Of a stretch of DNA of 64,000 nt, positions 45,040-56,739 are shown in pieces. The notes beneath the pieces were generated by a model. It worked only from the letters and a program-made list of their open reading frames with translations. It was not told the DNA's origin and did not search any database. Positions within the stretch are counted from its first letter, which is position 1; each line of letters opens with the position of its first letter. Source of the stretch: Larix kaempferi (Eukaryota; Streptophyta; Pinopsida; Pinales; Pinaceae); contig BSBM01000826.1 of assembly GCA_027924585.1 (NCBI GenBank), positions 15,454,001-15,518,000 of the forward strand, given 5' to 3'. The translations under genes were made by a program, and so were the position numbers.

Positions 45040-45910
45040 ATATAAAGGAGGTATTAAAAATGGGTCGATAAAAATGGATACCTACAATATCTGGTGAAAC
45101 TAGGGATTTTCTTAATTGGAAAGGCATATTGGGAGGGGGATTCAACAATACAATTTTACGAGGCATTTTCCAATATTTAGTGAAATTAGGGATATTATTT
45201 AATATAATACGAACAATCGTGCTATGTAACAAGTTCATTGAGTGAAACCCTCGAGTAGAATGTGTTTCGAAATGATCTTCAATATTTTCAATAGGATCTT
45301 CTTCAAGTTCATGGGATGTATCTTCATCTTTCTCCTTCAAGCAATCTGATGTACTTTTCCCCTTGGTTTCCTTAATATCAATACATTTGGAATCTCTTTT
45401 TGAAGAGTACCCAAGAAGTCTCTTCAAGAGGGAAATACTTGCATTCCTTGAAGATTCATATTTTTCATTGCTCTTTTCACTCACACACATATGATTTTCT
45501 CTCCAAGGTCTTTTACAAGAAGGGCATAAACCTTTCTTCACTAAATCCACATCTTCATTTTTGGGCCTATTTGAAAACACCCAATCAACAAGGTCTTCAA
45601 AATAAGGGGCCTTATATGTACTTCTCTTATACAAATCAAGATATCCCTGGTATTGTTGGGGCAATGTTTTATATGTTGCTCTCCATCTTTGTAACTCATT
45701 CATAGAATTATCCTTTGATGGTGTGACATACTCATATTTATCATACCTAGGGTCATAATAAAAATCTTCATTCCTCCTGAAATTGTAATAAGTGTTGCAT
45801 GATGGCACCTCTTCCTCATACCATTCACATTCTCCTTCATATTGTTCACAATTATCTGCATAATCCTCATAAGATTTGTACTCATAGGAGTCATCATAAT
45901 AGTAATACAT
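45040..45910 (-). CDS. Element B Gag-like protein with zinc-finger motif (truncated by E)
   Basis: The frame starts 53 bases after the primer site and runs about 290 codons before passing into solo LTR E, where it continues by chance to 44924. The first 70 residues are remarkably rich in Tyr, Asp and Glu. About residues 127-140 read CPSCKRPWRENHMC, which fits the C-x2-C-x3-W-x3-H-x-C zinc finger of some Gypsy Gag proteins. A charged low-complexity region follows. The insertion of E removed the original C-terminus. Likely role: RNA binding and packaging for a non-autonomous element. Confidence 0.65.
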
Positions 45911-45962
45911 GGCTGCAACTTATTCTTCAATGTATGTATTAATCCATAGGTGCAAGGACCAT

Positions 45963-45975
45963 GCTCTGATACCAC
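45963..45975 (-). promoter_or_regulatory. Primer-binding site of element B (tRNA-iMet)
   Basis: The minus strand reads GTGGTATCAGAGC directly after the 5' LTR, a perfect match to the plant initiator-Met PBS core TGGTATCAGAGC. Confidence 0.9.
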
Positions 45976-47818
45976 TATAATGTCCCTTTTTAGGCAATTT
46001 ATTAAAATGACAAATTTTTCACTTTTTTCCCTAGTTCGACCTTTGACTAGTTTTGATGTCTAGGTTTCCAAATTGCTCCAAATGCTTTCAAATATTCAGA
46101 TAAGGTGTATGACTAATATTAGGAATTGATTATTATTTTCAAGGATGGTTTAGGACCATCAAAATACTTCTGCAAACCCTTTTAACATTCTGTCCAATGT
46201 ATGGAATTTTACTAGCAATTTGGGGTTCGAATCCCCCAAGGGTAAATGTTGAATATGGCTCTCCAAATGCCTCCAAACCCACTTGAATTTCTGAAAAGAA
46301 GTAGAGGATGTCTAAGGGACAATATTAAGGTCTCATGTGCATCATTATTGAGTTTTTTAAGTATGTTATAACCCTCTCCCAACAACTACAAAATCACTAG
46401 TTTCAACCTTGGGGAAAATTGCATTAAATCTTCTTCAAATGGTATTAAACTGATCAAAATGACTCCAAATGCTTAAGTACTGAACATGAAACTTGTGCAG
46501 CTCATAAAGTAAATTCCATTAATAATAAATACATCATAGGAATTATCTTTCATTTGAATACATCAATACATCATTGCTACACATCAAGATAGTGGGGAAA
46601 TGGCACCATTCTTTCATTAAAAATCAGATATATACATTTCCACTTGGAATATCGACCTGAAAATTTATGAAGATGAAGAAAAAAGTATTTAATTCATATT
46701 AAAAAAGCAATGGGGCATTAGAAGCTCCCCCAAAGAGTACAATATCTCACCAAGTGCGCAATTCCTCAAGGATCATGAATATGCCAAGAAATAGAAGAAT
46801 GGTTGTAGAAGCAAGCTGAAAGAGATGTGACCATGATATTCCCTATAGCTTCAACCTGTAACAAAAGAATCCATTAAATCTCTAAATGAAAGGTCTGAAT
46901 GGGCTTTCCAATTACCAACTAGGATGGGAATCTTTCACCCTCGAAATTGGTGCTAAGGCAAGTAGAGTAGCACTCCACTAGCTCTCCTCTCCCAAATGAA
47001 AAATGAAGATTCTAACATGATCAAAAGATGCTATTCTTCTATTTTAATTACTTTTATAAACTTCTAAGGTCCTACATGGGTCTAATTCCTTCCAAGATCT
47101 TCATTCCAACTCAAGTTGGGAAGAGATTCCCAAGTATGCCACTTCTCCTTCCAATTCTAGCCCTCTCCTTCCCCAAATTTGAATTGGTGTCTCTTTGGCT
47201 GCCCTAACTCACTTGAGAGCTCTCTTGGAGGCTATTTTTAGCCTTGACATGTAATATGTGTCATATTTCATCCTTCAGGTCTGATTTTTGTCATAGGTGT
47301 CATAGCATCTTCATCATTGTTTTCATAGAGCTAGAGAATCTAGCCCAAGTGTCCCACTAGCTCCAAATTGCCTCTTCCTCTTCCATGGGAGTTACTATTC
47401 CTCTACATTTCAACCTCATTGTCTCATTCCAAGTATTATTCCCTTCCAAATCATCCCAATAATATTGGACTTCTCATGGATTCGAATTGACAAGAGGAGG
47501 ATTCCATGTGGCATAGAAAATCTAGCTTGTGTGGGTCCCACTTCTTCCATGTGTCTTCATGATCAAATGCCACTTTGATTTTCACTTGTATATATTTATT
47601 TATATCCTTTATTAAATATTTATGCTATTCTAATGTCCACACATCATTTATTATCCCTCTTGTTTCAAATCCCAATGCTTCCACCCCCCAACCTAGGGAA
47701 CTAATAATTTTTCCTCCATGGCAATTATTTGACCCTTAACATCAATTTGACAAACTCTCATGAATATGGCCAATGGGCTTAGGCCATGCTGACCCAATGC
47801 AAAATTTGGGACATGACA
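45976..47818 (-). repeat. 5' LTR of element B
   Basis: 1843 bp. The inner end is TATAATGTCCC (TGTAATGTCCC in the partner, a G-to-A change at the terminal dinucleotide). It aligns with 17311-18997 plus 39073-39227 with many substitutions, so B is older than C and D. Confidence 0.93.
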
Positions 47819-47823
47819 ATTAT

Positions 47824-48902
47824 GCAGACATTCTCCCAGAGAAGTCATGAGAAGTGACCAATAGTTGGTTGAGGATGGCCCCCTCGTAGCCTTGAACAGT
47901 CATGAGAAGTGACTAAGTGTAAACAAGGATCGAGATGCTTACTCTGAGAAAGAGTGATCTAAGAAAGAAGCTAGAGGTTACATTGCATTCTCTGAGAAGG
48001 AAGCAAGAGGTCACATTGCATTCTCCTAGAAGGAGTGATCTATTCTATATTAGAGTAAGTTGACTTGTTTATTTTGATAGGGGATTCTACCCCCTTGTGA
48101 AATATACAAATTCTAATCTAATGTTGAATTTGATATAACCTCTAAGAAGTGTCTAAGACTTCTTAGAGTGGGGTCAAATCAACATTAGATTTCTATGGGT
48201 GAATTCAATCTACATGTGAGGATATGAACATCAACAAGGACAAATTTTCTATGACGAAGAAATAACCAAGAAGTCAAGTCAACCATTGAATAAGTCCTAG
48301 ACAACATTGAAGAAGTCCTAGAATAAAATTGAAGGCAAGAAGACAAGTCGGCCTAAAAGAAAGAACAAGTGTGCCCCATATAAGAAGACAAGACGACCCC
48401 ATTGAGGAAAAGGTCAAGTGGATTGAAGAACATAAATAAAGTGCTCTCACACTTCATTTTCATCAACACACAACATCTCTTATCTCTCCACTTGTGCACA
48501 CTTTTTCAAAGAAGGCATATCAAAGGCAAGGAAGCAAACATTTTGGATTCTTATCATCTTCTTGTGGTTCACTATCTATCCCTAGAGATTCGCTAGGGTT
48601 TCTTGTTGAAGCAAGGCAAACTCTTGTGATAGGGTTTCATCTTCATGAATGGTATTGTACTTGAATTGGACTGATTTCTTCTAAGAAAAATTGGCTGGGT
48701 TTTCTCCTTGTTAGGTTTCACAGGATAACATCTGTGTGTCTATTGTGCATGGTTATCTTTCAACGATTCTTGTTTTATTTCTACTACAAATGAAAATTGA
48801 AGTTTTCAATGTATAACTATGCAATGATAAAATTGGGATGATAATCATTAGAACATAATTATCAAGATCTAAAAATTATACTGCTAAGTTAAAAATTCAA
48901 CA
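47824..48902 (+). repeat. 3' LTR of element A, second part
   Basis: It continues the LTR from 17310 after element B and aligns with 12877-13941. The CATAAATA at 48430 replaces the TATA box of the 5' copy. It ends TTCAACA, followed by the TSD GTTTC. Confidence 0.92.
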
Positions 48903-49653
48903 GTTTCCATACCAACACAATAATACAAATATTATTACAAATATGAATTAAGATATGATTTCAACAAATGATATATTTCAACTATTAAACAATGTGTCAG
49001 ATTATTTCTCAGATATATATATATATTTTTATGTCCCCAAAGGGGATCATATATAGATCACTCAGCTCCTATTAATTTGGGCCTATATTTTATAAAATTT
49101 TGCTATGACTAACGTTTTCCTATAGTTTAAAATATTAATTATATTAAATGAATTTTTAAATATAATTTTTTAAAATTTTTATTGGCTACAGAACGTATTC
49201 CTCGTTGTTTGGTGCCCAGGAGGGGGATGCGGGCTTACGTCAGGTCCTGCAGTTCCTGTACTGAGGAAACACACTCTCCAAAGCACTCAATTTGTCGAGG
49301 TCACTGGCATCCAGCCTGTCTCGATTCCCTGCACGTTATTCAGTAACAAAACAACAGTTTCCATGTACACTGCTCAAGATGCCTGACTTTGCTTATATCA
49401 TAAAAGCTTACCTGACCATCATGACACTGATGGAAAATCATAGCTAGATGGCCTGCGTGGGGTTACTTTCTCACCGTAGCAGTAATGGTAATTAACCAAA
49501 GGAACATGCATCACTCTACATGGCTTGTTACTCCATCAAGCTGCAGTCCAAGTGCATGCGGTTGACAAGGATTTACATGTCCTCCAGCTGTGGTATGAAC
49601 ATCCGCTAGTCTCTGAACTCTCTAATGTTTGCTTTACATTATTATGACAAGAA
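48903..49653. other. Non-element flank without recognised gene
   Basis: AT-rich sequence to about 49190, then a more balanced stretch. The latter may be the upstream region of the reductase-like fragment that follows, but I see no clear promoter. Confidence 0.5.
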
Positions 49654-49965
49654 ATGTTTTTGAATCATCAGCTCAATCGAGGAACGGTATGCCTCACAGG
49701 AGCTACTGGGTTCATAGGGGTATGGTTGATCATGCATTTGCTTGAGCGAGGATATACTGTTAGAGCAACAGTGCGAGACACTGGTAGGTTCATAATAATT
49801 GGTTATTGTATACACATCTTAGACTGAAAATTTTCTGGGTTTGCATAAGAGAAATAGTTATAGTTACAATAATGCTGTGAATAAATTTCTATTTGTAAAG
49901 GTAATCCTATGAAGACTAAGCATCTGTTGGATCTGCCTGGGGCTAACGAGAAATTAACGCTCTAG
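49654..49965 (+). pseudogene. Dihydroflavonol-4-reductase-like gene fragment (exon 1 and start of exon 2)
   Basis: An ATG at 49654 opens a 43-codon exon containing the NADP-binding Rossmann start [11 protein letters not shown] and then [15 protein letters not shown]. This is the N-terminus of the DFR/anthocyanidin reductase/cinnamoyl-CoA reductase family, whose members reduce flavonoid or lignin precursors in the cytosol with NADPH. A GT-AG intron (49784-49900, 117 bp) sits exactly at the VRD position where these genes have intron 1. Exon 2 continues KHLLDLPGANEKLTL and then meets TAG (49963-49965) where the family has Trp. Homology ends there. It is a truncated genomic fragment, not a processed copy, because the intron is retained. 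Confidence 0.88.
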
Positions 49966-50610
49966 CGTTGGTTTATGCTTCGATCGGGCTGCAAAGTCCG
50001 TAGCAATGGCGGTGGCAACTGCTACAATTCGTATCGTGTTTGGCATCATCGATAATGATAATAATAAGAATAACATGACCAACATGATGTTCTCCATCCA
50101 ATGATCCATGCTTTTTTTCTTTTTTGTTCACCCTAGGGTTTAGTTTTGGAGATTTCTTTCAAGAATATTGTGACTTTTGTTGCCACATCCGAGGTTATGG
50201 AAATGTGCGTAGCGAATCTTGTATTGGGCATTCCATTGTGATTATTCATTAGTGTATTGTTTGAATTTAAATTTGAGGTGAGGTATCTAACAACCGTCGT
50301 CTCTTGCAGGTAACCATAGTTCGTTAACTTCGTTGTGTCTCTTCCTGTCCCTGGCGTAAGTTTCTGTCATCTTTCTTTCCTTTTCTGGTGAAATAATGCA
50401 GTATTTTTGGATTCAAGCTTCCTCCTTTTGGATTTGACGGAATCATCAATTTTTTTTGCGTAAAAAATTATTTTCCGGTTAAATACTGTAGAATATTTTG
50501 GATTCAAGCTTTGTTCGTTGAAGGTTTACGACATTTGAATTTCCCATTTCTGGATTCCAGGGGTTGATTTTACAACACTGTGTCATTGATCCAGGTAGAG
50601 AGAAGGAAGA
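49966..50610. other. Sequence between the two gene fragments
   Basis: No coding homology. Intron-like CTTGCAG/GTAACC (near 50305-50315) and pyrimidine-rich runs before 50611 could be the 5' UTR and a leader intron of the following pseudogene. Confidence 0.4.
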
Positions 50611-51445
50611 ATGGAACAGGCATGGAGTACAGAATTTGAACAAATTCCGTTCTTTTCTCGGTCAGGGCTTCACATTAATTCTCAGCTCTATTTGAGGAAC
50701 AAAAATGTACTGTTCTTGGATTCATTATCCAAGATCAGTGGAAAAAATTGTATCAAAAGCAACAATACATTTCAAGCATTGACATGGAAGTGCGAACTTT
50801 GGAAGTGCATACCAGACACATTAATGAACAGTGTCTATGATGCATACACAAATGAAGTTGACATGACAAAGAATGGTACCGATGCCGGTACAATGAACAA
50901 TGCAAACAATGCAGTGACAGAAGAGGGAGCAGTTAGATACCAGGAACATGAAGCAAAGAGAGAATCATGTTGAAGGAAATGGCTTACAGCCTCTTAAATG
51001 GCCTTTATGGCTGCTCGCTCCCTCGATGCTTCTTGCTACAGGGGTCATTCCTACCCTCTGGCTACCATTTTCTTCAATATTATAAGAATCCAATGTGCCT
51101 AATCTTCTTTCTTTGACAATACTTGATGGTCTTTTCAATATTGACGCAACTTTCTTTATTCTTATGGATGATAACTGTGCACGCTGTAAGAAGGGCAAGG
51201 TTTCTTATTTCAAAATCCTTTTTAGTTATAAATTTTGGAATTTTCTTTTGAATCTGGTGGGTTTTTTCATTCCTTTCTTAGCATGGGATGCTTCATACAA
51301 CAGCGTGATCCAACCAAATGTTTGCTTGCTCTCATTTTCTACGATGTTAGGACCTTACCTTATGCTACTATCAGTGCAAATGTTAGCGTAGATGCTAATG
51401 TGGCACTAGAAATCATCGATTGGAAATAGGAGATATTGGTTTAGG
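50611..51445 (+). pseudogene. Decayed copy of a plant multi-pass membrane protein, probably plastid
   Basis: Frame 50611-50973 gives an N-terminus of 120 residues that could include a transit peptide. A frameshift before 50963 then leads into PLKWPLWLLAPSMLLATG and PTLWLPFSS, a stop TAA near 51080, and in the same frame LSLTILDGLFNIDATFF, NLVGFFIPF and GPYLMLLSVQML, each a hydrophobic segment. Stops at the position after SVQMLA and again after MLMWH end the homology. I recognise this residue pattern from a plant-specific family of predicted organelle membrane proteins, but cannot name the gene or its function. Because it has stops and a frameshift it is not expressed as a functional protein. 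Confidence 0.7.
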
Positions 51446-54100
51446 CCTGAGGTCATTTTTTGGTACCCTTTCAAAGGCTTTTGCTTCAAGGAACAGAAAA
51501 ATCAATATCTCGATGGTTGCGACGATCATCGTAACAAAAAAATTGAGAAAAATAAATCGAATTTTGAGTATGAATTGAATTGGTGAGATAAGGATTTCGA
51601 AAGGCAGCAAGGGATTTTTCTTTTTTGTTTCTAGGGTTACGCCATGGTGTTTTATCGCGAGGATTTTGGATGTGGACTCGTAGCCTTGTTATTGCTCAGC
51701 CATATAAACAGCCAAACTATGACATCAACTTTATCTCTAACTTTATGGGGAAATTTTCATACAGTACACATTGTACACATTATGTATTTATACCATCTAT
51801 GCCAATGGTGCCATTGTGGTGTCATTTTCCTACCAACTAAATTATGGATCTTTCATTAATGTAGTGATGATAATGAAACTCTAACTTTCTTTTGCTAACA
51901 TGAAGGTGAAGAATATGTGTCCAATCTATAAATGTTTTTTTGCTAATCTGAAAAATGAAGAAGAATTCGATGTCTAATCTGTAATGTTTTTCTTCTACTA
52001 ATTTGTAATGTTCTACTACTAATTTGAAAGTGAAGAATTTGATGTCGAGAACTTGGTGTCCAATCTATAATGCTATTGTGCAATTCTTAAAAAGAGAATT
52101 TTGATGTCTAATTTCATTTTGAATAATGTTTGCTAAGTTGACATGAGTGGTGAAAGTTACATTGTCAAATTCGATAAAGTAACATTCCATGAAGTAACTT
52201 AAAATTAACAGGTGTTAGGTCCGTTATCACAGTCACATTCTTTGGCTATGAGAATGGTTTGTTGCTAACATTGATTCTCTAAAAAGCTTTAAGTACACAT
52301 TTTTTTAAAGGTTTTTAATGGATCAATCTTCCATTCAACGTTAAAGTTATTTTTATATTTATTTATTTAAATTTGTTTAGATTTATATTTTTAATTTCTC
52401 AACTTTTAATTCTTTTTTATTGATTTTTTCAATTCTTTCTTATTCTCTAATTTTCTATTATTATAATTTTGTTATTCTCTATTATTATTATTATTATTAT
52501 TTAATTATGTATTTTTTTAATGTTTTATTTATCTTATTGAAAAATTTTAACAAAATTTATATATTCCATCATTAATATTTCACAATATTACAAGTTAAAA
52601 TAATACTTGCTAGAAAGATTAAAAGATGTGCTATCTCCATCACTGAATTTGCATTAATTTACATCCACTACAATGCAAAAAATTATACACTATATATTGA
52701 TTTACACCTGATTGACTAGGTAGATTGATCAAGCATGAATAAACTGGGATTTAATGGCTCACGACCTCAGGCAAATAGCTCCTTCCTTCGGTGGTGGCTT
52801 CTTGTGGTTTGTCTTATAACATCCATTCTCTTGCAACAACAAGTGGCAACGTCGAGGACATTGCCACCTCGTGGCTCTTGTTTAAATGCATCATATATCT
52901 CATTCGTAAACAAAATGGTGTACATCATATTATCCACATTATCAAGCCAAATCTTGAACATGAAATATTATGCAAAAGATAACATGTCTTATTTGGCACA
53001 ATCTTCAATTATAATTAATTGAGAGAATTGCATAAGTTGTTTACTATTAAAGTTCATTATTTAGTAGTGTACTTAAGTGAAAGAATAATATTTTGAATAT
53101 CTTTTTAAATCATATTCTATTGTATTATAAGTGAAAATGGAATTTGATTTATGGACTTGACAATTCTAACTTTGTTATGTAAGCCTTTTTACTCAAAGAT
53201 ATGTTGAAGATAGATCAAAATTTTAAGCGCTTTACTAGTCGAGATCTTCTTTCCTGAAAAAGTTTATTTAAAAAAAATAAAATAAAAAAATTACTTACCT
53301 TGATTAGCCTTACATTAAATGTAATTGTTTCTTGATTTAATGAACTTTTACATTAATAAAGGTATTATATTATATACTAACACCGAATTTGAAGATTGAC
53401 AACATCATCCATATTTTAACATGTTGCATGGTATTGTATTGATAGAAGTAAGAGATTGCATTGTTGCATGGTATCGATGTCCATATATGGAAAACCTCTC
53501 TTTTCGAAGTAAGAGATTGCATTCTAGTCCTGCAAGTTTATATTTCTATGTTCCTCTATTTTAGAAGTAAGAGATTGCATTCTAGCCATGTAATTTTCTA
53601 TTTTTATGTTAAATTTGTATATGGTGGTTCGGTGGATCTTGAGAAATGATTCCAGTGAAGGCATTACAACCTTAAAGCCATTTGACAAATATATAATTGT
53701 AAAAGAAAGAACAACCTTTATAATAGTTTCAAAACTATAAATATAATTGTTAATAGTGTAACATAAATTTTTATTTAATGTTCAATTGATGGAAACTTTC
53801 CATTTTACATTGCAAGCACTTTTCTTTATGATATTTTATAGTTATCTTAACAAGACTTCTAAATATTTTCAATTTTGTTTTTTCATCTTTCTTTCACCTC
53901 TATGAAAGATTTTGAATTTTGGTCTTTCAATTTTCTCTCTTCTATGAAAGATATTCCATATGTGTTTGTCTAATTTATCAATGGATCATTCAAACTTCAA
54001 AGGAACAACTAAGTGCAAATACTAAAACAAATTAGAGAGTGTATGTTTCTTGTTACAAATTATATGGAAAATGAGAATGATATAATTTAATGAAAATTCT
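51446..54100. other. AT-rich intergenic stretch, no gene recognised
   Basis: Short frames (51625-51859, 52735-53022) have no recognised domain. A loose repeat GAAGTAAGAGATTGCA occurs at 53445, 53506 and 53564. A low-complexity ATT-rich tract lies near 52440-52560. Confidence 0.6.
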
Positions 54101-54109
54101 TTCATATTA

Positions 54110-54290
54110 TTTATATAGTTTTATAATTTATTAAAAGATTTACCAAGAAGTCACAATGTTTTATAATTTAGAGAAGGATTTGTCAAGACTTTACAAGGTC
54201 TTATAATTTAGTGAAAGATTCGCCAAAATTTTATAATAATTTATAATTCACTTATACTTTCACCAAAAATTTATATATACATATTATATT
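54110..54290. repeat. Degenerate approx. 41-bp tandem repeat
   Basis: About four units of the form TTATAATTTA...GATTYRCCAA...TTTAC, starting near 54118, 54159, 54201 and 54243. They are diverged. Confidence 0.6.
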
Positions 54291-54858
54291 ATTAATAAAA
54301 TTAGCTTTTGATTTTTTCTATGCATCATGGGGGTTCACCCATTTATTATACACATAAATTTAGGTGGGGTTCTTAAAATTTTCCTTAGGTTCAGTTTCTT
54401 TACCCTTTCACAATTATATTTTAGGAGTGCTTTGGGTACTTGTTGGCATCAACGATTATTTTGATATAAATAATATATGAATGTACTGGGGTCTCTCATT
54501 GCATTGGATTCCAAAACATGTCCTTGTCAATTAAAAGGAAAAAACATTTTTGGGTTATTGAGCTCTAGTATTGACATGTTTTGAAGGATTATTTTACGAA
54601 GTTATGTATCACTTATCTTCTACATTTCACTCATTTACACCTTCATGGTCACATATTTACCTATTTCATCAATCATTATTCATCTTCACTCACATGGATT
54701 TCAAAAGGCTTAATAATGTTAAAACCATGAATACTCCATGTATTAATGATTATTTGGAACATATAAGTTTGTTTCTTAACCAAATCTTTGAGGATGTGGC
54801 AGTTTTCAATGATTTCCATGTTCCTATAGCAACATTGTTATGATCTTGCAATGTTTGG

Positions 54859-54942
54859 ATGATCCCACAGCAGCGTAGTATGATCCCGCAGCAATGTAGT
54901 CTGATCCTTCAACAACGTAGTTTGTTCTTACAACAACGTATT
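54859..54942. repeat. 21-bp tandem repeat, four units
   Basis: Units ATGATCCCACAGCAGCGTAGT and three variants, exactly 21 bp each, so a frame stays open with the heptad MIPQQRS and relatives. There is no sign of a real gene around it. Confidence 0.85.
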
Positions 54943-55101
54943 TCTATTCCTGTAGCTTCGGTCTATTGCTACAGTCAACAATTCGCCCTTATTTCTCCAC
55001 CAACGAATTTGGATATGGATAAATGTTGTTATGCTCTTAATGATATTCAACCAATTCAAATAACCTTGATTGTCTTAATTTAGCTAAGTTAAAGATTGGG
55101 T

Positions 55102-56060
55102 TGGTTGTGGATCCACTTTTCTTGGATCTAGTTGCAACTCCTTTCCTTTTTATGGAAGGAGAGATTTATGTATAAATAAGAGAGCATAGAAGCATGTGGG
55201 GGAGCATAGATGAGATTAGATTAGAGAGGAGGATAGTTGGGCAGAAGTAGAGGTTGCAGGTTGAGAGGGGTTGAAGAGTAAGATCATGATGTGATTTCTT
55301 TATGGTGGAATAAAGAACTTTTGGTTGCAAATTGTGATCTTTTTGTCATAGTATTTCTTGGAAGTATATTCCAAGGGAGGCATGGCCCCCTTTATCTGGT
55401 ATATGCTGCCCTAATTTCTCTTTTTAGTTCTGTGATTGTAGATGCATGTGTGTATCAATTTAATTTATGAGCAGAATGCAATGGTGTGCTAGAATAAGGT
55501 AGAATATTTATGGAATTGATATCAGCGGGGAAAGGTTTATAGAGAGCCCAACACTCTACTTCATAACCATTTTGGATAGTATTAGTTCTAAAAGATTGCA
55601 GGTTGTTTGAAGAAACTATTTTAGATTTGCTCTGATTTCTGATTTTATCCTTCTAGAGTTTAATATCAACAATTTGAAGGTTAACAGGGAGTCTAGCACT
55701 CCACTGATATAGCTATGTTGGGCAATATTTGATTCTAGAGGATATTCATTATGTTTGAAGGTTTATTTTGATTTGCTTGAGCTGTTAGTTTCTTATAGAA
55801 TTAGTATCAACAAGTTAAAGGCTCACAGAGGGTCTAACACCCTACTCACATAGCCATGTCGGATAGTACTCATTCCACAAGAATATATATGTTGATTGGA
55901 AAGTTGCTTTCAGATTTCTTTATTGATTTAGTTTATAGTTCGATGTGTGAAGCACTTTAAGATTAATCCCTACATATATTTTTCCAAGCACTTCCTAAGA
56001 TTACGAGCCTCGGGTTGACAATTTAATGTTCTCAAATTATGCTATATAATTTTCCCAACA
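55102..56060 (+). mobile_element. Element I: probable solo LTR
   Basis: It is bounded by TGG...ACA and a 5-bp direct repeat TGGGT (55097-55101 and 56061-56065). It contains a plus-strand TATA box (TATAAATA near 55164), an AATAAA polyadenylation-type signal near 55309 and a hairpin CTTGGAA-GTATA-TTCCAAG near 55350-55370. Three imperfect units of about 142 bp lie at 55513-55935. The terminal inverted bases are weak, so the left border is less sure than in the other elements. Confidence 0.5.
55513..55935. repeat. Three imperfect units of about 142 bp
   Basis: TATCARC...GGAGTCTAGCACYC-type sequence recurs at about 55517, 55661 and 55801, each followed by a TAGCCATGTTGG-like segment. Strongly diverged. 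Confidence 0.7.
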
Positions 56061-56425
56061 TGGGTTTCGCGGTGCACATTGTACAAGAATATGCACTGGT
56101 GTTTTTATTACTATATAGAGCATTGTTTGGTCCTATCAAATTTTAAAAGTATATTTTTGGTTTAGTGATGTACATTGTACAATAAATACACACATGTCTA
56201 TTAATTACTATAGGATGCACATCTTGTGGTAGGATATAGGGCTTACATATTGTAATAAAAGTCACTTTATGATTCAGTTATATTTTTTTACTTTTTGTGT
56301 AAAGCAAATTTATCCCACATTCATAAGTGGAAATGATTTGTTGGACTCTAAGTAACCATATACGAGGTAATCTCCTATGTAATAATTTCACCAGATATTC
56401 ATAATATCATATTTAGTTATCATGT

Positions 56426-56704
56426 GTATCTGATATGCACCAAATTCCCAAAAATAGCATAAAATAAGAAAGAGAGAGTAATCCAACACCTTAAGAATGA
56501 TGAAAATAGATGAATAAGAAGCCTCTTTGAGGGGTCGAACTCCTTATACAATGTAACAAATACACGAGACACGATGAGAATTGATTATAAAAATGAATAT
56601 CTGTTATTATTAACAAAAGATGAAGTGATCATTACGTAACTCAATACTAAGTTGACCTAACCATAACTAATATACTAATATTGAATGATGGTAGGGCCTT
56701 AACA
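56426..56704 (-). repeat. 3' LTR (or part) of element H
   Basis: The right border GGGCCTTAACA abuts a polypurine tract, so the LTR starts here on the minus strand (TGTTAAGGCCC). The left border is not proven; TGTGTATCTG at 56426 is one candidate. Confidence 0.45.
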
Positions 56705-56739
56705 TAGGCCCCCTCTTTAAAAAATATTTTCCCTCAAAG

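Larger units (their letters stand above)
17311..47818 (-). mobile_element. Element B: non-autonomous LTR retrotransposon inserted in element A
   Basis: TSD ATTAT (17306-17310 and 47819-47823). LTRs of about 1.84 kb; the left one is split by element C. Primer site at 45963-45975 and PPT at 39228-39245 both show minus orientation. Without nested insertions B is about 7.65 kb. The interior encodes a Gag-like protein next to the primer site and a second unknown protein, but I find no protease, RT or integrase, so B must rely on another element's enzymes. Confidence 0.92.
12836..48902 (+). mobile_element. Element A: decayed Copia retrotransposon, outermost of the nest
   Basis: The 5-bp TSD GTTTC flanks it (12831-12835 and 48903-48907). 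The element alone is about 5.55 kb; the rest is inserted element B at 17311-47818. Order: 5' LTR, tRNA-iMet-type PBS, Gag remnant, integrase remnant, RT-RNase H remnant, PPT, 3' LTR. The integrase-before-RT order marks it as Copia (Ty1-copia type). The coding region is heavily eroded and much of the RT is deleted, and the LTRs are clearly diverged, so this is the oldest member of the stack. Confidence 0.92.

Noticed and set aside
56061-56080. TGGGTTTCGCGG after element I as a primer-binding site
   Set aside because: It begins with TGG but matches no tRNA 3' end that I know, and no coding interior follows. A solo LTR with TSD TGGGT explains it better.
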